NCBI GenBank assembly: GCA_027475525.1
Contig: JAMWFC010000049.1
Location: forward strand, 1,923,297-1,987,296
Reading direction: 5' to 3'
Origin: Macrolepiota albuminosa
Lineage: Eukaryota > Basidiomycota > Agaricomycetes > Agaricales > Agaricaceae
Length of the DNA: 64,000 nucleotides
Every line of letters starts with the position of its first letter. Position 1 is the first letter of the stretch. The notes beneath the pieces were generated by a model. That model was not told the origin of the DNA, searched no databases, and worked only from the letters and a program-made list of their open reading frames with translations. The position numbers and the translations under genes were made by a program. Positions 1-13,245 of this stretch are shown here, piece after piece.

Positions 1-1900
1 TTTTGGCAGTCTTGCATGCTCGTCTTTTCCTTTTGGGAGAAGGAATAGACGGCCGATTACTTGGTTTATCAGATCTTTGCAACCGCATTTCCGATACGTT
101 ACTTTTGGGAACCGAAACCGCAGTTTCTTCATCCGATGGAGGATTAAGGTTGTCGGAGGATAACGGATTGATGTCAGGGATATTGAGTACGGTTTGCTCA
201 TCATTGATATCATCACCTCTACCAAGTGAATATCTTCTATCAATATAGACATTGGTGGGCCCATCAGAAGGAGAATCATCCTGATCGTTTAAAGAATATG
301 GAGGAGGAGACATGAAAGACAGACGTCTGTCTGCCGCATCACACCCACCAGGTTGTCCAGTTTCATTCGTTGACTTGCTCAGATTTTTACTGCCAGCATG
401 GACATCGTCGTTGAACAGATCGTCGGTAGTATCTTGTAAAGGTGACATATGTGTCCTATGAGTATCGCAAGAATCGTCATCATCGATAGGTTGACGATAC
501 AGATTGCTACCAGCAGATTGAGAAGGATACACAGTTTTATCACGAAGCCCATCGTTGTCGAACTCATTATCATTCGTAATTCCAGATGAACAGGAATTGT
601 TGAGCACAGTGATGTCGGTACCGTAGGCGCTTCCGGATGGTGAGGGCAGGGGTAAAGAATTGTCAGGAAAAGGCAAAACATCGGAATATACCACCATATT
701 GAGCGCATCAATTACATCGGTTTGCAAAGATAGGATAGCAGGGACGCTCGAAGACCTGTTCACGAGGTTCAGCCAATGAGGCGCGGCATCCCTCACAACC
801 CCCTCCAGATGTTGAAACGCGGATCTGAGTTCCTGTAGGAGGTTCCCCCCCAGAGCTGCAGAAAACAACACCTTCCACAACGCCTGATCCGCTTCCACTA
901 CAGCAGTAGGTCGTTCTAGCCCTCCTATGTGATTCCATAACTAACACATTAACGATACATTTAACTATCAATATGGCATGCAAAAGAACAATCACACCTT
1001 AAACACTGTATCCTTTGTGCCAACTTTGTTATACTCGCGAGGATTGAGTAACATGAGAGGCAATATGGCCAACGCAATATACAAAGAATTATGAAGAACA
1101 GTTGTGCGACCTTGAGGAGCTGAACCATGAACTTGGCAAATATGCACGAGCCCAGATTGGTCATTCTCTGATCTGCGGTATCAAACTCTAAAACGTAAAT
1201 AACAACTAAACCGAATGGTATCGTACCTGGAAACTATCATACTCTCGATGGACTCGATGTCCGTAGGCAGAAATAAATTTCCCTTATACAAGCACCAATA
1301 TTTTCAGCATTAACAATACACATACAATATAAATATCAACGTACCTTAAGAAGACATCCCAAATGCAGGGCCGCAGAGGTCAAGTTGATGAGTGTAGTGA
1401 CAACATTTTTTTTGCCAATGTGCCGAGCGAGACTTGAGTACAAACAAATCAAGGGTCCACCTTCCAACAAATAATACGTGGAAGAGTCAAATTGTTTATC
1501 TCTACAAGCCTTGGATCGAAGTGCACGTATATGAGAGTTTAGGGCGTTCTGGGATCTCTCCAGTAGAGCAGGAATATTATTAAGGCTTCCCATAGGCTAG
1601 GTAATACATAAAATATCGTACTTGACCAATTGATAAAAGGCAATAGAAACAATGACACGTACTGCTTTGTAGTTGTCAACTATGGGACCAGATGAAGAGG
1701 GTCTCCGAATAGCCCCCCCATTCATCATCTCAAATACGTCCACAACACGATAGGCCATGAGAATCTGAAATCGAGCATCTATCAGGTTCTTTTCAGCTAT
1801 CGTGGGCACATCATCTCCCACTATAAGAGCGCGAAACAGAGAATACTGATCATCCTTGCAGGCAGGAGAAAATGTAGCTTCCTCTGTAATTATATGGCTA
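1..1900 (-). CDS. Spliced hypothetical gene, 3' part (continues off the left edge)
   Basis: This minus-strand gene is read from about 1900 down to the window edge in several exons. One exon (about 1900-1650) contains GDDVPTIAEKN and ARFQILMAYRVVDVF. The next (about 1587-1345) contains NNIPALLERSQNAL and SLARHIGKKNVV. A third (about 1160-1010) contains QGRTTVLHNSLYIALAIL and NPREYNKVG. From about 942 the reading frame stays open to base 1, giving a Ser/Asp/Pro-rich low-complexity tail that ends in a basic PKRKRR-type stretch. Exon borders show short introns, for example one that opens near 1001 (GTGTGA) and closes near 943 (CACATAG). I do not recognise a catalytic domain. The acidic, serine-rich tail with a basic cluster would suit a nuclear protein, but that is inference. 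The 5' end is not resolved and no start codon is asserted. Confidence 0.5.
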
Positions 1901-2571
1901 GATGAGGGAAAGTCACAGGCATATAAAGAAAATATCAGAAAGTACGTGTGTGTGTGGAGGGGGCAGGAGGGAGTACAAGATGGAGGTTTGGAGGTGTTAA
2001 CTCGCCACCTATATATATATGTATAAAATAAAAATTATAATTTTCAGTAAATAAAATATATATATGTAATAGCGGCCCATATTTAGTTTGACATCGGAGT
2101 AACTAGGTATGAATTCGAATAACAAAGATTAGTCATACAAACCAGACGACACAACCTTTAGCAAGTAAAATCATCAAACAGTAAGTACGCGCTATAATAT
2201 CAACGAATATGAAGGTCATACCGATTTAGTTTTATATGTCCATAACACTCTTACATGAGTCCGCCGGCAAATTGAAAACAATATCAATTTGGTACATCAC
2301 ACCATATTTTGTAGTCAAACACAGTGATGTACGCAGAAATAGTACAACATAGTCCAGCGAAGCAAAAAAATCAAGGTATCAGAACGCGGCAAACAACAAA
2401 ATCAAGCTTGTACCAACAGGCACAGAAAAATAAAGGAACTATACGTGGTCCACACGACAGCAATCAGATTACTTCTTTATTTTTACCTTTCCCCTTGGGT
2501 AGCCCAGCAGAACAAGTCAGCTTAGAGGTAGCACCACGAGTTGTGGCCGATGCCGATATACCAACACCAGA
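1901..2571. other. AT-rich intergenic spacer with TA microsatellite
   Basis: No gene is supported between the upstream spliced gene and the stop codon of the next minus-strand gene. The spacer holds a TATATATATATG run near 2011 and a second one near 2056, plus scattered AT-rich sequence. A plus-strand reading frame from 2324 lies opposite the last exon of the neighbouring gene and is treated as antisense noise. Confidence 0.5.
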
Positions 2572-3702
2572 TCAGGGAGAAGCAGTCGAACCAGTGACGC
2601 GAGACGTCTTGGCGCTGGCACTACAGCGTTCGGAGGGTATACCACCCACAGAACCAGAAGAAGAAATAGCTTTTGACCCTCCCAGAGCACCAGATGCAGG
2701 CCCTTCAAGACCACCGGGTTTCATCAAGGATGCCATGCGCCTGGTGCCTGCACCACCAACCACAACAAGATCAGGGGTGTGAAGAACCATGACGAACTTG
2801 ATGTTAGTAGAAAGGAACCTAAAAATAAGTAAATAAATAACCAATAAGAATATCGTAACAAATAGTGAACGTACACTGAAGAGGAACCTTCAAACCATCC
2901 AGCTGTGTAACCCACGGCAACAACGGACCCCTCGGGAACATCGGACGTGTTACCATTGTATGAGCGCCAACTAGTGATAGCATTGAAGTCGGCAGCCGAA
3001 AACCGAAAGGCAGGCCCAGTTTCCGAACGACCGTCGTATACAGGAACTGGAAAGAAAGAAATAAATAAGTAGTCAAATAATGACACGGAAGACACACCTG
3101 TCGATTCATAATTTATTACCGCCTCCACAGAACTCTTGAACTTCGGAGTCGGTACGATAGGAGCAGATTTGACAGAAAACATGGAATCGTCTGTAAGTAC
3201 AGGAGGCTTTGAAAGAGCAGGCACTGAGTAGCCACCCACTACAAAGTGCAGTCAACACAAAGGTATGCTACACGCAAGTTGAAAATTTACAGTTTTTGAA
3301 GGACACACTCTTCCCTTCACCTCTGGTTACAAAGGCCATCCCATAGCTTGAGTAAGAGCCCATGGGATCAGAACATAATCCCAACGCGTTTCCAACATTG
3401 GCCATAGAACGTAGGAATTCTTGCTGGAATGGCACAATCATCAATCGTTTCTGTTTATAGGGGGACGAGTAACTGCCGACTTCTACGCCGGAATCGAAGA
3501 GATGAGAAGCAGACACGACGCCGAACATGATGTCGATGCAAAAAGCGTTACCCCCATTATTTAATGCAAGGCGACGAGATTTGGCAGTAAGATTATCAGG
3601 ATGTATGCGAGCTGAATGCACGTATAAGCCATGTTCGACCCACAAGAGGCCTCGAACCAAAGACCTATAAACATGTGTAACGATGATGCATATGAACAAG
3701 AC
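2572..3702 (-). CDS. 3' half of a spliced hypothetical gene interrupted by retroelement copy 1
   Basis: Minus-strand exons read: SLVRGLLWVEHGLYVHS through SRRLALNNGGNAF and IVPFQQEFLRSMANVG (about 3670-3292); GGYSVPALSKPPVLTDDS (about 3239-3120); VPVYDGRSETGPAFRFSAAD to VAVGYTAGWFEGSSS (about 3050-2882); and a last exon ending RVTGSTASP at the stop near 2572. The introns between them are short and end in CAG or TAG. The motif order (LALNNGGNAF, IVPFQQEF, PVYDGR, VAVGYTA, STNIKFVMVL) matches a hypothetical-protein family that I recall as common in mushroom-forming fungi; no function is known to me. The rest of the gene lies on the far side of the 10.3-kb insertion, from 14011 to 15618. Confidence 0.6.
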
Positions 3703-3707
3703 AACAT
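3703..3707. repeat. Target-site duplication of copy 1 (left), AACAT
   Basis: AACAT lies directly left of the LTR terminus TGTCA and again at 14006-14010 directly right of TGACA. A 5-bp duplication is the usual signature of Ty3/gypsy integrase. Confidence 0.9.
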
Positions 3708-4353
3708 TGTCATGACTCCTCCCCTCTGGACCCACCCCGGGACACCCCCGGAACACCATCCGGGACCCTCCCTCCGACCACACAGGGCACGCCCCGCCAT
3801 CACGACTACCGACACCGCCATCACGTGCATCAAGGACTGCCATCAGCCACCATCAGCCCTGATCAACGATCAGATCACACGATTCGCTTCCGGCCATCAC
3901 ACATCATGCATCACAGCCCCCTCCGCATCAACTGATCGCGTGCCCCACACGCGCAATCCAAGTATACAGTCCTGGCCTGCTACTCAATGACCCCTGGAAC
4001 CCATCCCAGACACCCCGGAACCCCGAGACCCGGTCCCGTAGTACTTATAGCATAGTTCCCTGTTGTATTCGTTAGTCTTGATATTACACTGTTACACTGT
4101 TTACATTTGCATTTCTTGGATTGTTGCATGCCCTCTGTTTGACTGGTACGCATTGACTGGCACGCTTGACTGGCATGCTTGAATACTCGCATGCTCTAAG
4201 ATTGGTACGCACTTCGCGACTTTAATTTACTAACTTGGTCTCGTCTTAGAACCTCCGGTTCACGACTCGACCCCCACCCTATCCTTAGCTACCCAAAACC
4301 CCTAAAACCCCCGGACCAAGTCCCCTCTCCTGGGATTACCCCTATCCACATCT
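3708..4353 (+). repeat. Truncated 5' LTR of copy 1
   Basis: It aligns with the complete 3' LTR (13246-14005) up to GGATTACCCCTATCC and then jumps directly into gag sequence at about 4354. The last ~115 bp of the LTR are missing. The proposed transcription-start motif AGTCTTGATATTA is still present at 4074-4086. A run of TTGACTGGCACGC-like units follows at about 4137-4180. Confidence 0.88.
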
Positions 4354-6907
4354 GCCCCATCTATCCACCCCTTCCGTACGAACCTCCGTATCTCCACTGC
4401 CACTGGGCCCCCGACCCATCCCTCGATGATCTGGGGCCCTTAGCCAGCTGGGCCCCTTTGCCCAACTTAGCCATGGCATGACCCGTGGAGGTCCCCTCGT
4501 ACCGAAGCATCCCCGGGGGCCTGCCGGAGACCCCACCAGTACCCAGTGGACCTCGCCCAATTTCCCCTAGCGAGGGCCCCTTTGCACCCACCCCCTACTA
4601 CGGTTACCAGCGCCCTGCCCCCCAACCCCAGGGTCCTCTCCACTACGACTACCCCCCTTGACACTACCCAACCGCCGCCCCACCCGCCCGGTCTCCCCCC
4701 TCACCGATGGGACAATGACAGCTCGAGGACTACGAACGACAATGGGACGAAGTGCTCCGCTCGCTCAGGATCTAGCCGGAGGACTTTGCGCAACGGGCAA
4801 GGGCGCTACTCACAGAACTCGGACACGACAACTTTGCAGGCACTCCAGAGGAATGGGCCCACTGCTTGGTCAAATTTGGGGATCGCCTCACGCGAGGAGA
4901 ACTCCTGGAGCAGACTATGGTAAAGTATAGGCGCAACATGATCCTCTGCGAAGAATTGCAACAACTGCTCGACAAAGTCCACGCGTCCCCTTCCCCCTGA
5001 CCCCTCAACAACCCCGCAGACCCAGGCCGCTCGATTCACATCTGGCGGGAATCCCTGGAACCGGCCCCGGCAGCCCCCGTGGTTCCCACTCTGGAGCAAC
5101 GACAATGGGAAGAGCGACAAAATGCCTCGGCCATACTACGGTCCCTTAACCTGACGGGAGGGCTATTCGATCAGCCCGCTGCCTGCACGGTAGGCTTGTC
5201 CACTCGCCGTAGGGCTAACTCCGTTTCTAGCACCTTTGAGACCTGGGGACAGCCTCAGAGACCCCTGGAACCCCTCCTGCGAACGGACAATGCCTGACCC
5301 CCGGCCCCAGCAAACCCTGGTAGACCCTGCGCGGACACCCCTAGCACAGACGATATGCTGTGCTACATCAACAAGCTCACGTGCGGCAACAACGAACAAC
5401 GCCCCGCGCCCATCCTGGTACCGCCCCCCACGTCAGCCCTGGCCCCTCCGGAACCCAACTTCTGCTGCGACCCCCCGCCCCACTTCGATCTGCGGAACCC
5501 TCCACAGCCTCCGATGCAAGCACGACCCTCTCGAGTTGAACGTCCCCCGCGCAACCCGGCACCCGACCCAGCACCTGGCCCCCCTCAGGTTGATCCAACA
5601 CCACCGAACCCTCCCCGACCACCTCCACCACCCCCAGCCAAATCTTGAGGACAACCCCCAGGCCCCCCACCTCCGCCACCCCCCGCATGGAGACCCGGGC
5701 CACCTTCCGGCAGGAACAAACCCCCCGGGTGTGGACCCCCAGGTGAGCCACCCGGAGGAGGCCCTCCAGGTGGGTGGGGTCCCGCCCTCGGTGCTTTTCC
5801 TCCACAAGGAGAGGGGGGTAATCATTACTACTACTACTACAATGCCGGCCCTCCCCCCTGCAACACTGCTGGACCGGACAATGCTCGCGATGCCCTCGCC
5901 CGCAAAGGACGTCTGGACATTCAGAAACCCGATGCGTTTATGGGCCAGGACCCCCGAAAATGGCATACATTCCTCATCCAATGTCTTAACATGTTTCAGG
6001 TGAAGCCGCTCACGTTTCAGGTTGACAGCTCCCGGGTGGCCTTTGCCACCTTGTACCTCCAGGGGATCGTCTTCGACCATTACACGGCCCTCATCTAGTT
6101 CGATCCCAACAACCCGGCACTCTCCCGCTGGCAAGCCTTTGTCGACGAGTTCTCCGGGAAATTCGGGATCTACGACACCGTGGCCGAAGCCGAGGACAAC
6201 CTCTTCAACCTCCAGATGCGCTCTGAAGAACGTTTCACTACCTTCATTGTACGTTTTGAGAAGGAAGCTTACAAGACAGGTTGGAACTATAGCGCCCTCT
6301 AGTACGCCCTCCGCCACGCCCTGCCGCAACGTATCAAGGACATCCTCTGACTCGCCCCGAAACAACCCTCCTACAACGGATACAAGGCCCTCATCATGCA
6401 GATCGACCAACGCTACTGGGAAGACCGCAGTGAGTACTCGAACTCCCGACCCCCCTGGAACCCTAGGGGAGGACCCCCATGGCCCTCCGGCGAGACCCCC
6501 AACCCCCAAATCTGAAACCCCGGTCCCCCCCACGTTCCCCGGCGGCTGACCCCCGGTGAGTTGCGGCCTGCCCAATACTAACCCCGGCTCAACGCCGCCG
6601 TGGCCGCCAACGAACCGGGCGATGCGCCAGACCCTGAGGAGCCCCCAGAAGACTCTGAAGACCCCGACTTTGCCAACGAGCGGGACGAAGAAGCCCTCCG
6701 GGCCAATCGGCTCTCGAAGAAGGGGCGATCCTGGGTCGAGGTTCTGAGGGATGTGCAGGAACAACAGAGGAGGGAGGATGTCTGTATACTCTGTGGTGAG
6801 AAAGACCATTTCATCTCCAAGTGCCCCCAATGACAGGTCATGGGACGTGCCACCTGGACCTTCGAAGGGGAGGACGCCACCTACGAGTATTCAGAAAACG
6901 ACCCGGC
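4354..6907 (+). pseudogene. gag: gag pseudogene of copy 1
   Basis: The sequence is collinear with copy 2 gag from about codon 32 onward, but the ATG is deleted and the frame is broken many times. Recognisable blocks include the capsid-like segment around 6060-6430 (DEFSGKFGIYDTVAEAE and RFEKEAYKTGWNYS) and the CCHC zinc knuckle CILCGEKDHFISKC at about 6783-6824. In-frame stops replace codons that are intact in copy 2: TAG for CAG near 6098, TAG near 6300 and TGA for CGA near 6349. The last stop, TGA just after the knuckle, is also a CGA in copy 2. Non-functional. Confidence 0.85.
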
Positions 6908-9900
6908 GATTTAGACCTGGAAGACGCCCTAAATCGCAGAATCGACCCTGACATCTTTTCCGCCCTGGTCTCACATCTTCGCTCCACGACACTCATACAG
7001 GACACCCTCACGGCTTACCTACCCTCCCACTCTTCACACTCCCTCCTCCTCAAAACCCGCCTCACCCCCTCTGGAACCCCCCTCGACACCCTCGTTGACA
7101 GTGGTGCCACCGACAACTTCATTGACAAAGCATGGTCTACCTTTGCCCCGGAACCTCCTCAGCGACTCCCGGTCCTGGTACAGCTCTGCCTCTTTGACGG
7201 AGATGCCTCTACGGCGGGGGACATCACTCACTTCGTGTGTATGCCCATTACTTTTGCCAACGGACAGACTCACACCCTCTGGATGTTGATAACCAAACTC
7301 CACCCTTCCACACCCCTGGTCCTAGGGCTCCCGTGGCTCTGAGACATCAATCCCCGCATCGATTGGCGACATCTCACCCTTTGCCTGACCCGGGACCTGA
7401 CGCCCGATGACCAGCAACTCCCCTTCAACATCCCCCACTCTCTGGACCCTACCCCAAAGGACGGGCCCCCATCACCCCCTGGACTCCAGTCCCGTTTGTC
7501 CCGATCCTTTGTCATCAATGCCAGGCTGGACGGCGCCCCAGGACCGATATCGGCCCTCATCGACAGCGGAGCCACCGGAGTTTTCATCAGCGACACTCTC
7601 GACCTCCCCCACGACTCCCTAGACCAGCCCCTCCACCTGCAACGCCTCGACGGCACCCCCTCCTCCTCCAGCCCCATCCAGAGGTCTCACTTGGGACGTG
7701 TGACCCTGGACAACAACTACAAGTTCACCTCCAACTTCCTGGTCACGCGACTCCACGAATCGACCCCAATGGTGCTGGGACTATCCTGGCTGCACGACAC
7801 GAACCCCGACATTGATTGGAGGATGCTCACCATGACCTTCCCGGGACCTGAAGACCACCCCTCGACCGCCATGCACCTCTGGGCCCTAGGAAACGACCCA
7901 ACGCCCGACACCCCCGGGACGACTGCCACGCCCCCCACGACCGTCCGAGACCGCAAGGCCCCTGATCAACCCCCAAACATTCCTTGGAACAAGTACAAAG
8001 GGCTAAACTACCCCGGCCGGTCTTGGACATGCGTCACACCCGCTCCGGCTGATGCATCCACGACCCCGATCAACCCAAACGCACTCGACATTAGGATCAT
8101 TGGGGCCGCCCCCTTCGCCCATCTCATGAAGGATGGAACTCCCACGTTTCAGCTACACACCTCGCCCTCTCTCCTGGAAGAACATCTACGAGGGGACGCT
8201 ATTCCCCCAGAAAAGAAAACCGAGGAGCAAATCCTCCGAGAAGTAGTTCCCCCGGAGTATCACGAGTTCGCTGACGTATTCTCTGAAGGAGACGCCAAGG
8301 AGATCCCCCCTCACCGCCCCTATGACCACACTATCGACCTTGAGGAAGAAGCCACCCACCCCCCCCTTTCGGCAAGGTATACAACATGTCGGAGGTCAAA
8401 CTTCGGGCCCTCAAGGACTACCTCGACAAAATGCTCGGCAAGGGATTCATCTGACCCTCCGCCTCCACCACCGGAGCCCCGGTTCTATTTTCCAAGAAGA
8501 AGGACGGCTCACTCTGACTCTGCGTCGACTACCGGGAACTCAATAAGATCACCAAGAAGAACCGCTACCCGCTCCCACTCATTGGCGATTTGGTCGATCG
8601 ACTCCGCAGTGCCAAGGTTTACATGAAGATCAACCTCCGCTTCAGTTACAACAACGTCCGCATCGCCCCAGGACACGAGTGGAAAACCGTGTTCTGCACG
8701 CGGTATGGTCTGTTTGAGTACCTTGTGATGCCTTTCAGAATGACTAACTCTCCTGCCACGTTCCAATACTTCATGAATGACATCTTCCACGACATGAGCG
8801 ACGTCTTCGTGATCGTCTACCTGGACGACATCCTCATCTATTCCAACTCGCAGGAGGACCACCAGAAACATGTCCGGCAAGTCCTTGAACGCCTCCTGGA
8901 GCACAACCTCCACGCCAAGCCCGAGAAGTGTTTATTCCACACAGGAGAAGTTGAGTATCTCGGCATCATAGTATCCCCAAATGGCGTTCGCATGGACCCC
9001 CACAAGGTCGAGGCCATTGTCAACTGGCCGCAGCCCCGGAACGTCAAGGAAGTACAATCTTTCTTGGGTTTCGCTAACTTCTACCGGAGGTTCATAGATA
9101 ACTACTCCGGTATCACAAAACCCCTCAACCGGCTCACGCGCAAGGACGTCGCCTGGAACTGGGACAGTAAGTGCCAGAGTGTCTTTAACCTGCTCAAGGA
9201 GGCTTTTACAGCCACCTCCATACTCTGGCACTACAATCCCACCCTCCTGATCATCCTAGAATGTGACACCTCCGACTACGCCATCGCCAGAATTCTCTCA
9301 CAGATGGGATTCGATGGTGGGGAGCCCTGGCCGGTCACCTTCTACACCCGGTCCATGATCGACGCTGAGCTCAACTACGACATCTATGACAAGAAGCTTC
9401 TCGCCATTGTCGAAGCCTTCAAGCAATGGCAGGCCTACCTCGAGAGAGCCTGGCACCGGATCCAGGTCTACTCGGATCACAATAACCTGCAGTACTTCAC
9501 CACGACCAAGCAACTTAGTCGACGGCAGGCTCAATGGTCTGAGATCCTCTTGGAGTACAACTTCACAATCCAGTACCACCCAGGACAGCTTGGAGCTAAG
9601 CCCGATGCCCTCATCCATCAACTGGACGTCTACCCCAAGAAGTCATTCGAGGCGGAATGCAATGTGTTCAATCATTGCGTGGTGATCCCTCCCAAACATC
9701 TAAATGCCTTACTGATCTTAAATGAGGAAGGGATCCTGAACCAGATCCACCGCTCCCCGAGACAAGTATTTCACCGACCATGACCCCTGCAACCCCCCCA
9801 ACGGAACTGACCGGGACCCCGCCTTTTCCTTGTCCCCCGACAAGAAACTCCTCCTCCGGGACGGCCGCATCTATGTCCTGGATCACGCCCGACTCCGCTG

Positions 9901-11153
9901 GAATACGTAAGACCCTCCAGCTTATCTCCCGGACTTACTTTTGGCCAGGGTTGAAGAAGGACATGACCCGCTACATTTGATCATGCGAACCCTGCCTCCG
10001 GGCCAAGGTCCCCCGACACTGACCATATGGACTCCTGAAACCCCTGCTGGTTGGGCGACGCCCCTGGTCCTCCATATCCCTGGACCACATCGTCAAATTC
10101 CCGGAATCTGAAGGGTTCAATGCCATTCTCGTTGTTGTGTGTAGGCTAACCAAACAGGGCATCTTCCTACCCTGCCACACCACGGATACCGCCCCGGACT
10201 TTGCCCGGCTGTTCCTCGAGCACGTCTTCGCCAAACATGGACTCCCGGACGACATCGTCTCCGACCGTGGCCCCCTCTTCGTGTCCAAGTTTTGGACTTC
10301 CCTGTGTAAGGCACTTGAAGTGAAGACTAACCTCTCTACTGCCTACCACCCCGAAACCGACGGCCAAACCAAAAGGGTCAACCAGTCTCTCGAGCAGTAC
10401 CTCCAACTGTACGTCAACTACTTGCAGGACAACTGGCGCGCCGAGCTCCCCCTGGCCGAGTTCACCTACAACAACACGCCGCACTCTGCCACCGGGGTAT
10501 CGCCCTTCTTTGCCAACAAGGGATATCACCCTCGACTGACGCTCTCGCTCCGGGACATCCCGTCACACGCTGCCCACGAGGTTGCCCGGGATCTCCAATC
10601 CCTTCACGAGTTTCTCCGGGAAGAGATCAACACCGCAAATCGGGCCTATGCGAAACATGCCGACCAGAAACGGGAAGACACCCCCGACTGGGCCTCCGGG
10701 ACAAAGATATGGTTAGATCGACACCACCTCCGCACCCACCGGCCCTCCCCAAAACTCGATCACAAATGCCTCGGCCCGTTCAAAATATTGAAGAAGGTCT
10801 CATCTCATGCCTACAAGATCGAGCTTCCCCCGGGACTAAAAGGTCTGCACCCAGTATTCCACATCCACCTCCTGGAACGACACCCCCCGGATCCCTTCCC
10901 CGAACGACGCCCCAAGCCCCCTCCCCCGGTCGAGGTCAAGGACGAGTACCACTACAAGGTTGAAGACATCCTCGACTCCTGGAATATTTGTGGACAACCC
11001 CACTTCCTCGTACGGTGGAAGGGATACAGCCTGGAAGACGACACTTGGGAACCGTGCCGAAACCTCGAAGGCGCCCTCGACAAACTCCGGGACTTCCAAC
11101 AACGGAACTCGGGAAACAACCTTCCCGGGCGCAGGACTCACAGACGGCAGTAG
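6821..11153 (+). pseudogene. pol: pol pseudogene of copy 1: double protease, RT, RNase H, integrase, chromodomain
   Basis: Domains in order are a first retropepsin (VDSGATDNF, about 7094), a second retropepsin (IDSGATGVF, about 7559), RT (VYLDDILIY near 8815), RNase H, integrase ([11 protein letters not shown] near 10345) and a chromodomain ending near 11090. Lesions relative to copy 2 include TGA at 8452-8454, 8515-8517, 9978-9980 and 10020-10022, each where copy 2 has CGA. There is a small insertion in a C-run near 8352. A deletion of about 56 bp near 9900 removes the first His of the integrase HHCC finger. RT to RNase H (8590-9783) and integrase core to chromodomain (10137-11153) survive as long open segments. 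Confidence 0.88.
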
Positions 11154-11441
11154 TGGGCGTAACCCCCGCCTCTGGGCTCAGTAGGGATTCAACTCCCATG
11201 TATACTTTGTGCTTTCCCTTTCTAGATCTTACTCTCTTTTAGTACCTTTTCATAGTAGTGTCCCGGAACCTGGGCAAGGTGCTCTTTTCAGTTTTCTTTC
11301 GCCCCTTACACCACCCCTTGCCCCGGGAGACCAAGTATATACATTTTACTATAAGTACAATATTTTACAAACCCACAGACGAGCAAAGACGAAAACAAAC
11401 AAAAACTACAGGCCCTTGCAACCTCCCTCCCCAGGCCAGCC

Positions 11442-13118
11442 TCAAAACCCCTCCCCCATCCCCTCCGGACCATGCTCCCGCAATACTTCCTCAGCCAACT
11501 GCTCCCAGGACGGGAGAGACTCACTCTTGTCCAGAACTCTCTCGAACCAGGAGCTGGGGGCGGGCACGTTCCTCTGCCGGTGTGCCGACACCATCCGCCC
11601 CAGCAAGTCGAGGCCCCGCTCTACCCCAGGAGTCGTCACCTCAGGGCGCTGCCCCTCCTGCAGCACCGCGAGTGCCACAGCTGCCCCGTCCAAGAGCAAG
11701 CGGTGCTCTCGGGCCCAGCCTGGGAATGTAAATGGGAAGTCGAGCCCGAGGATAAGGAGACTCACTTAATGAGGCCATATGAGCCACCACCATGTCCTGG
11801 CGCAGAGCCTCCACCAACCCCTCACTCCCTGCCCAAGCCTCGCCCTCAGAGCCTCTAGCTTGGCCTTCGCTTTCCCCCGGGCGACCCTGGCCTCCTCCAG
11901 GTCCCGGATCATTGCCTCCCGACCCTCCTCCAGATCCTGCCCGGCCGCCGCCTCCTCCCTCGCCCCCTCCCTGTGGCCCCCCTGCTCCCGCTCCTGCAGG
12001 GCCCTGACTTCGTCAGCTTGGAGTCCCCTGGACAGGGGGGAGAATGTTGCTGGGGATAGGCGCAGGAGGGAGACCAGAGATGGGATCTCCAGGGGCAAGT
12101 GCACCCTCTTGGAGGGCCCCAGGGAAGGGCTAGGCGACACCCGCCGTTTCCCCTTGTCAGGGCACCCCTCATGTTCCTCCCGCCCTGGGGCGCTAAACCA
12201 GGTCACCCAGCGCATGATCAAGACCATGGGCTGGCCCTGGCCGCCCACCTGGACAACCCCCCGTCCTCCCGCCCCACCCCCAGGGGCCTCCCCCGGCGCC
12301 TCCTCCTGAACCGCCGCTGCCCCTGTGACCCAATCCCGTGACCCAATCCCTCTCCTCCACCCCCATCCTCTGGATGATCCCTCCCAACAGCCAACCCTGC
12401 TCCTGCAAAACGCAATATGCCCTCCAGAGGGCCGAAACGGAACATCGCTCGTAATTGAGGCAACAGGCCTCGCACACGGAAGTGTCGTGCCAGGATGAGG
12501 TGGACGGGGCCTCGAACGAACACGTCACCAAGCGACGCGTGCAGTGAAGACACTAGGAAGGATTAGCTGTGGGACCAGAGGTACAAAGCTATTTACCGGC
12601 CTGTTGCTGATACATCAGGCATGGGGAGGCAGGCCCCAGGGCCTCACCAGCGCCCCCTCAAAGGCCTCCTGCGTCGCGCTGGCCCACGCAACGCACTGGG
12701 TCTCCGGGACCTCAGAAATGGCCCCCACCACCATCCCAGAGCGACGGAAATGAGGGGCGACCAGTCTAGGACGAGGAGGGGGAGGGAGACGGGGGGGACG
12801 CACAGTCATCCGTGCAAAAGTGGGCATGGGACGACTGGTACCTGACCCCAAAGGACCCCCGGGACCTGCACCAGGGACAGGCTCCGGGAGCCGGCTGGGA
12901 CCTGCCTTCGGGGCAGTAATGTTGTGTTGTTCTGAAAAGGGAAGGTCAGTAATGACAAGCGGGTGGCGCGGGAAGCACTCATGTTGTTGCGCAAGAGCTG
13001 CCATGTGCTTCCAGTCCAGGCGGGCTTGGTACCGCGCATCCCGGGCCTCCCAGGCCATGAGGGGCGCGACCTCGTTAGTTTGGGGGGGCGTCGGGGAATG
13101 CGTCGGCGTACGTGACAT
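11442..13118 (-). pseudogene. Antisense intron-containing zinc-cluster/coiled-coil gene inside copy 1 (degenerate)
   Basis: It is read on the minus strand from ATG at 13118 (MSRTPTHSPTPPQTNEV). Blocks in order are a Pro/Arg-rich segment (about 12890-12640), a cysteine cluster ending CEACCLNYERC (about 12480), a DKGKRR-type basic segment (about 12150), a coiled coil with EEGREAMIRDLEEARVARGK (about 11960-11850), and a C-terminal domain with REHRLLLDGAAVALAVL and ERGLDLLGRMVSAHR (about 11720-11460). Introns sit at the same places as in copy 2, but the first donor is ATGAGT instead of GTGAGT, so splicing is probably lost. The coiled-coil block, absent from copy 2, is kept here and shows the full architecture. 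The gene is collinear with the stand-alone gene at 20159-22279. A role in DNA binding is only an inference from the cysteines. Confidence 0.75.
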
Positions 13119-13245
13119 AGTTGAGTTTGATGGTAAAAAATTTTTTGATACGTGGCAGATCAGGTGCCGGATCCCACGATTGGACCCCAGCCCGAACCAC
13201 CGGCTACGCGCACCTCAGAGGGTCTCAGCACTGAAGGGGAGGTGA

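Noticed and set aside
2324..2782. 152-codon plus-strand frame
   Set aside because: It lies opposite the last exon of the minus-strand gene, which has homologous-looking motifs and splice sites; the plus frame has neither.
3268..3843. 191-codon minus-strand frame starting in the LTR (MAVLDARDGG...)
   Set aside because: The first part is LTR sequence; equivalent MAVLDA frames appear in the LTRs near 13160, 34474 and 44300. Only the part left of the LTR is real exon.
5433..6830. 465-codon open frame on the minus strand opposite gag of copy 1
   Set aside because: A similar long frame lies opposite gag of copy 2 (37366-38313). Both mirror the GC-rich gag codons, show no motifs, and have no splice signals or conserved start, unlike the true antisense gene near the 3' LTR.
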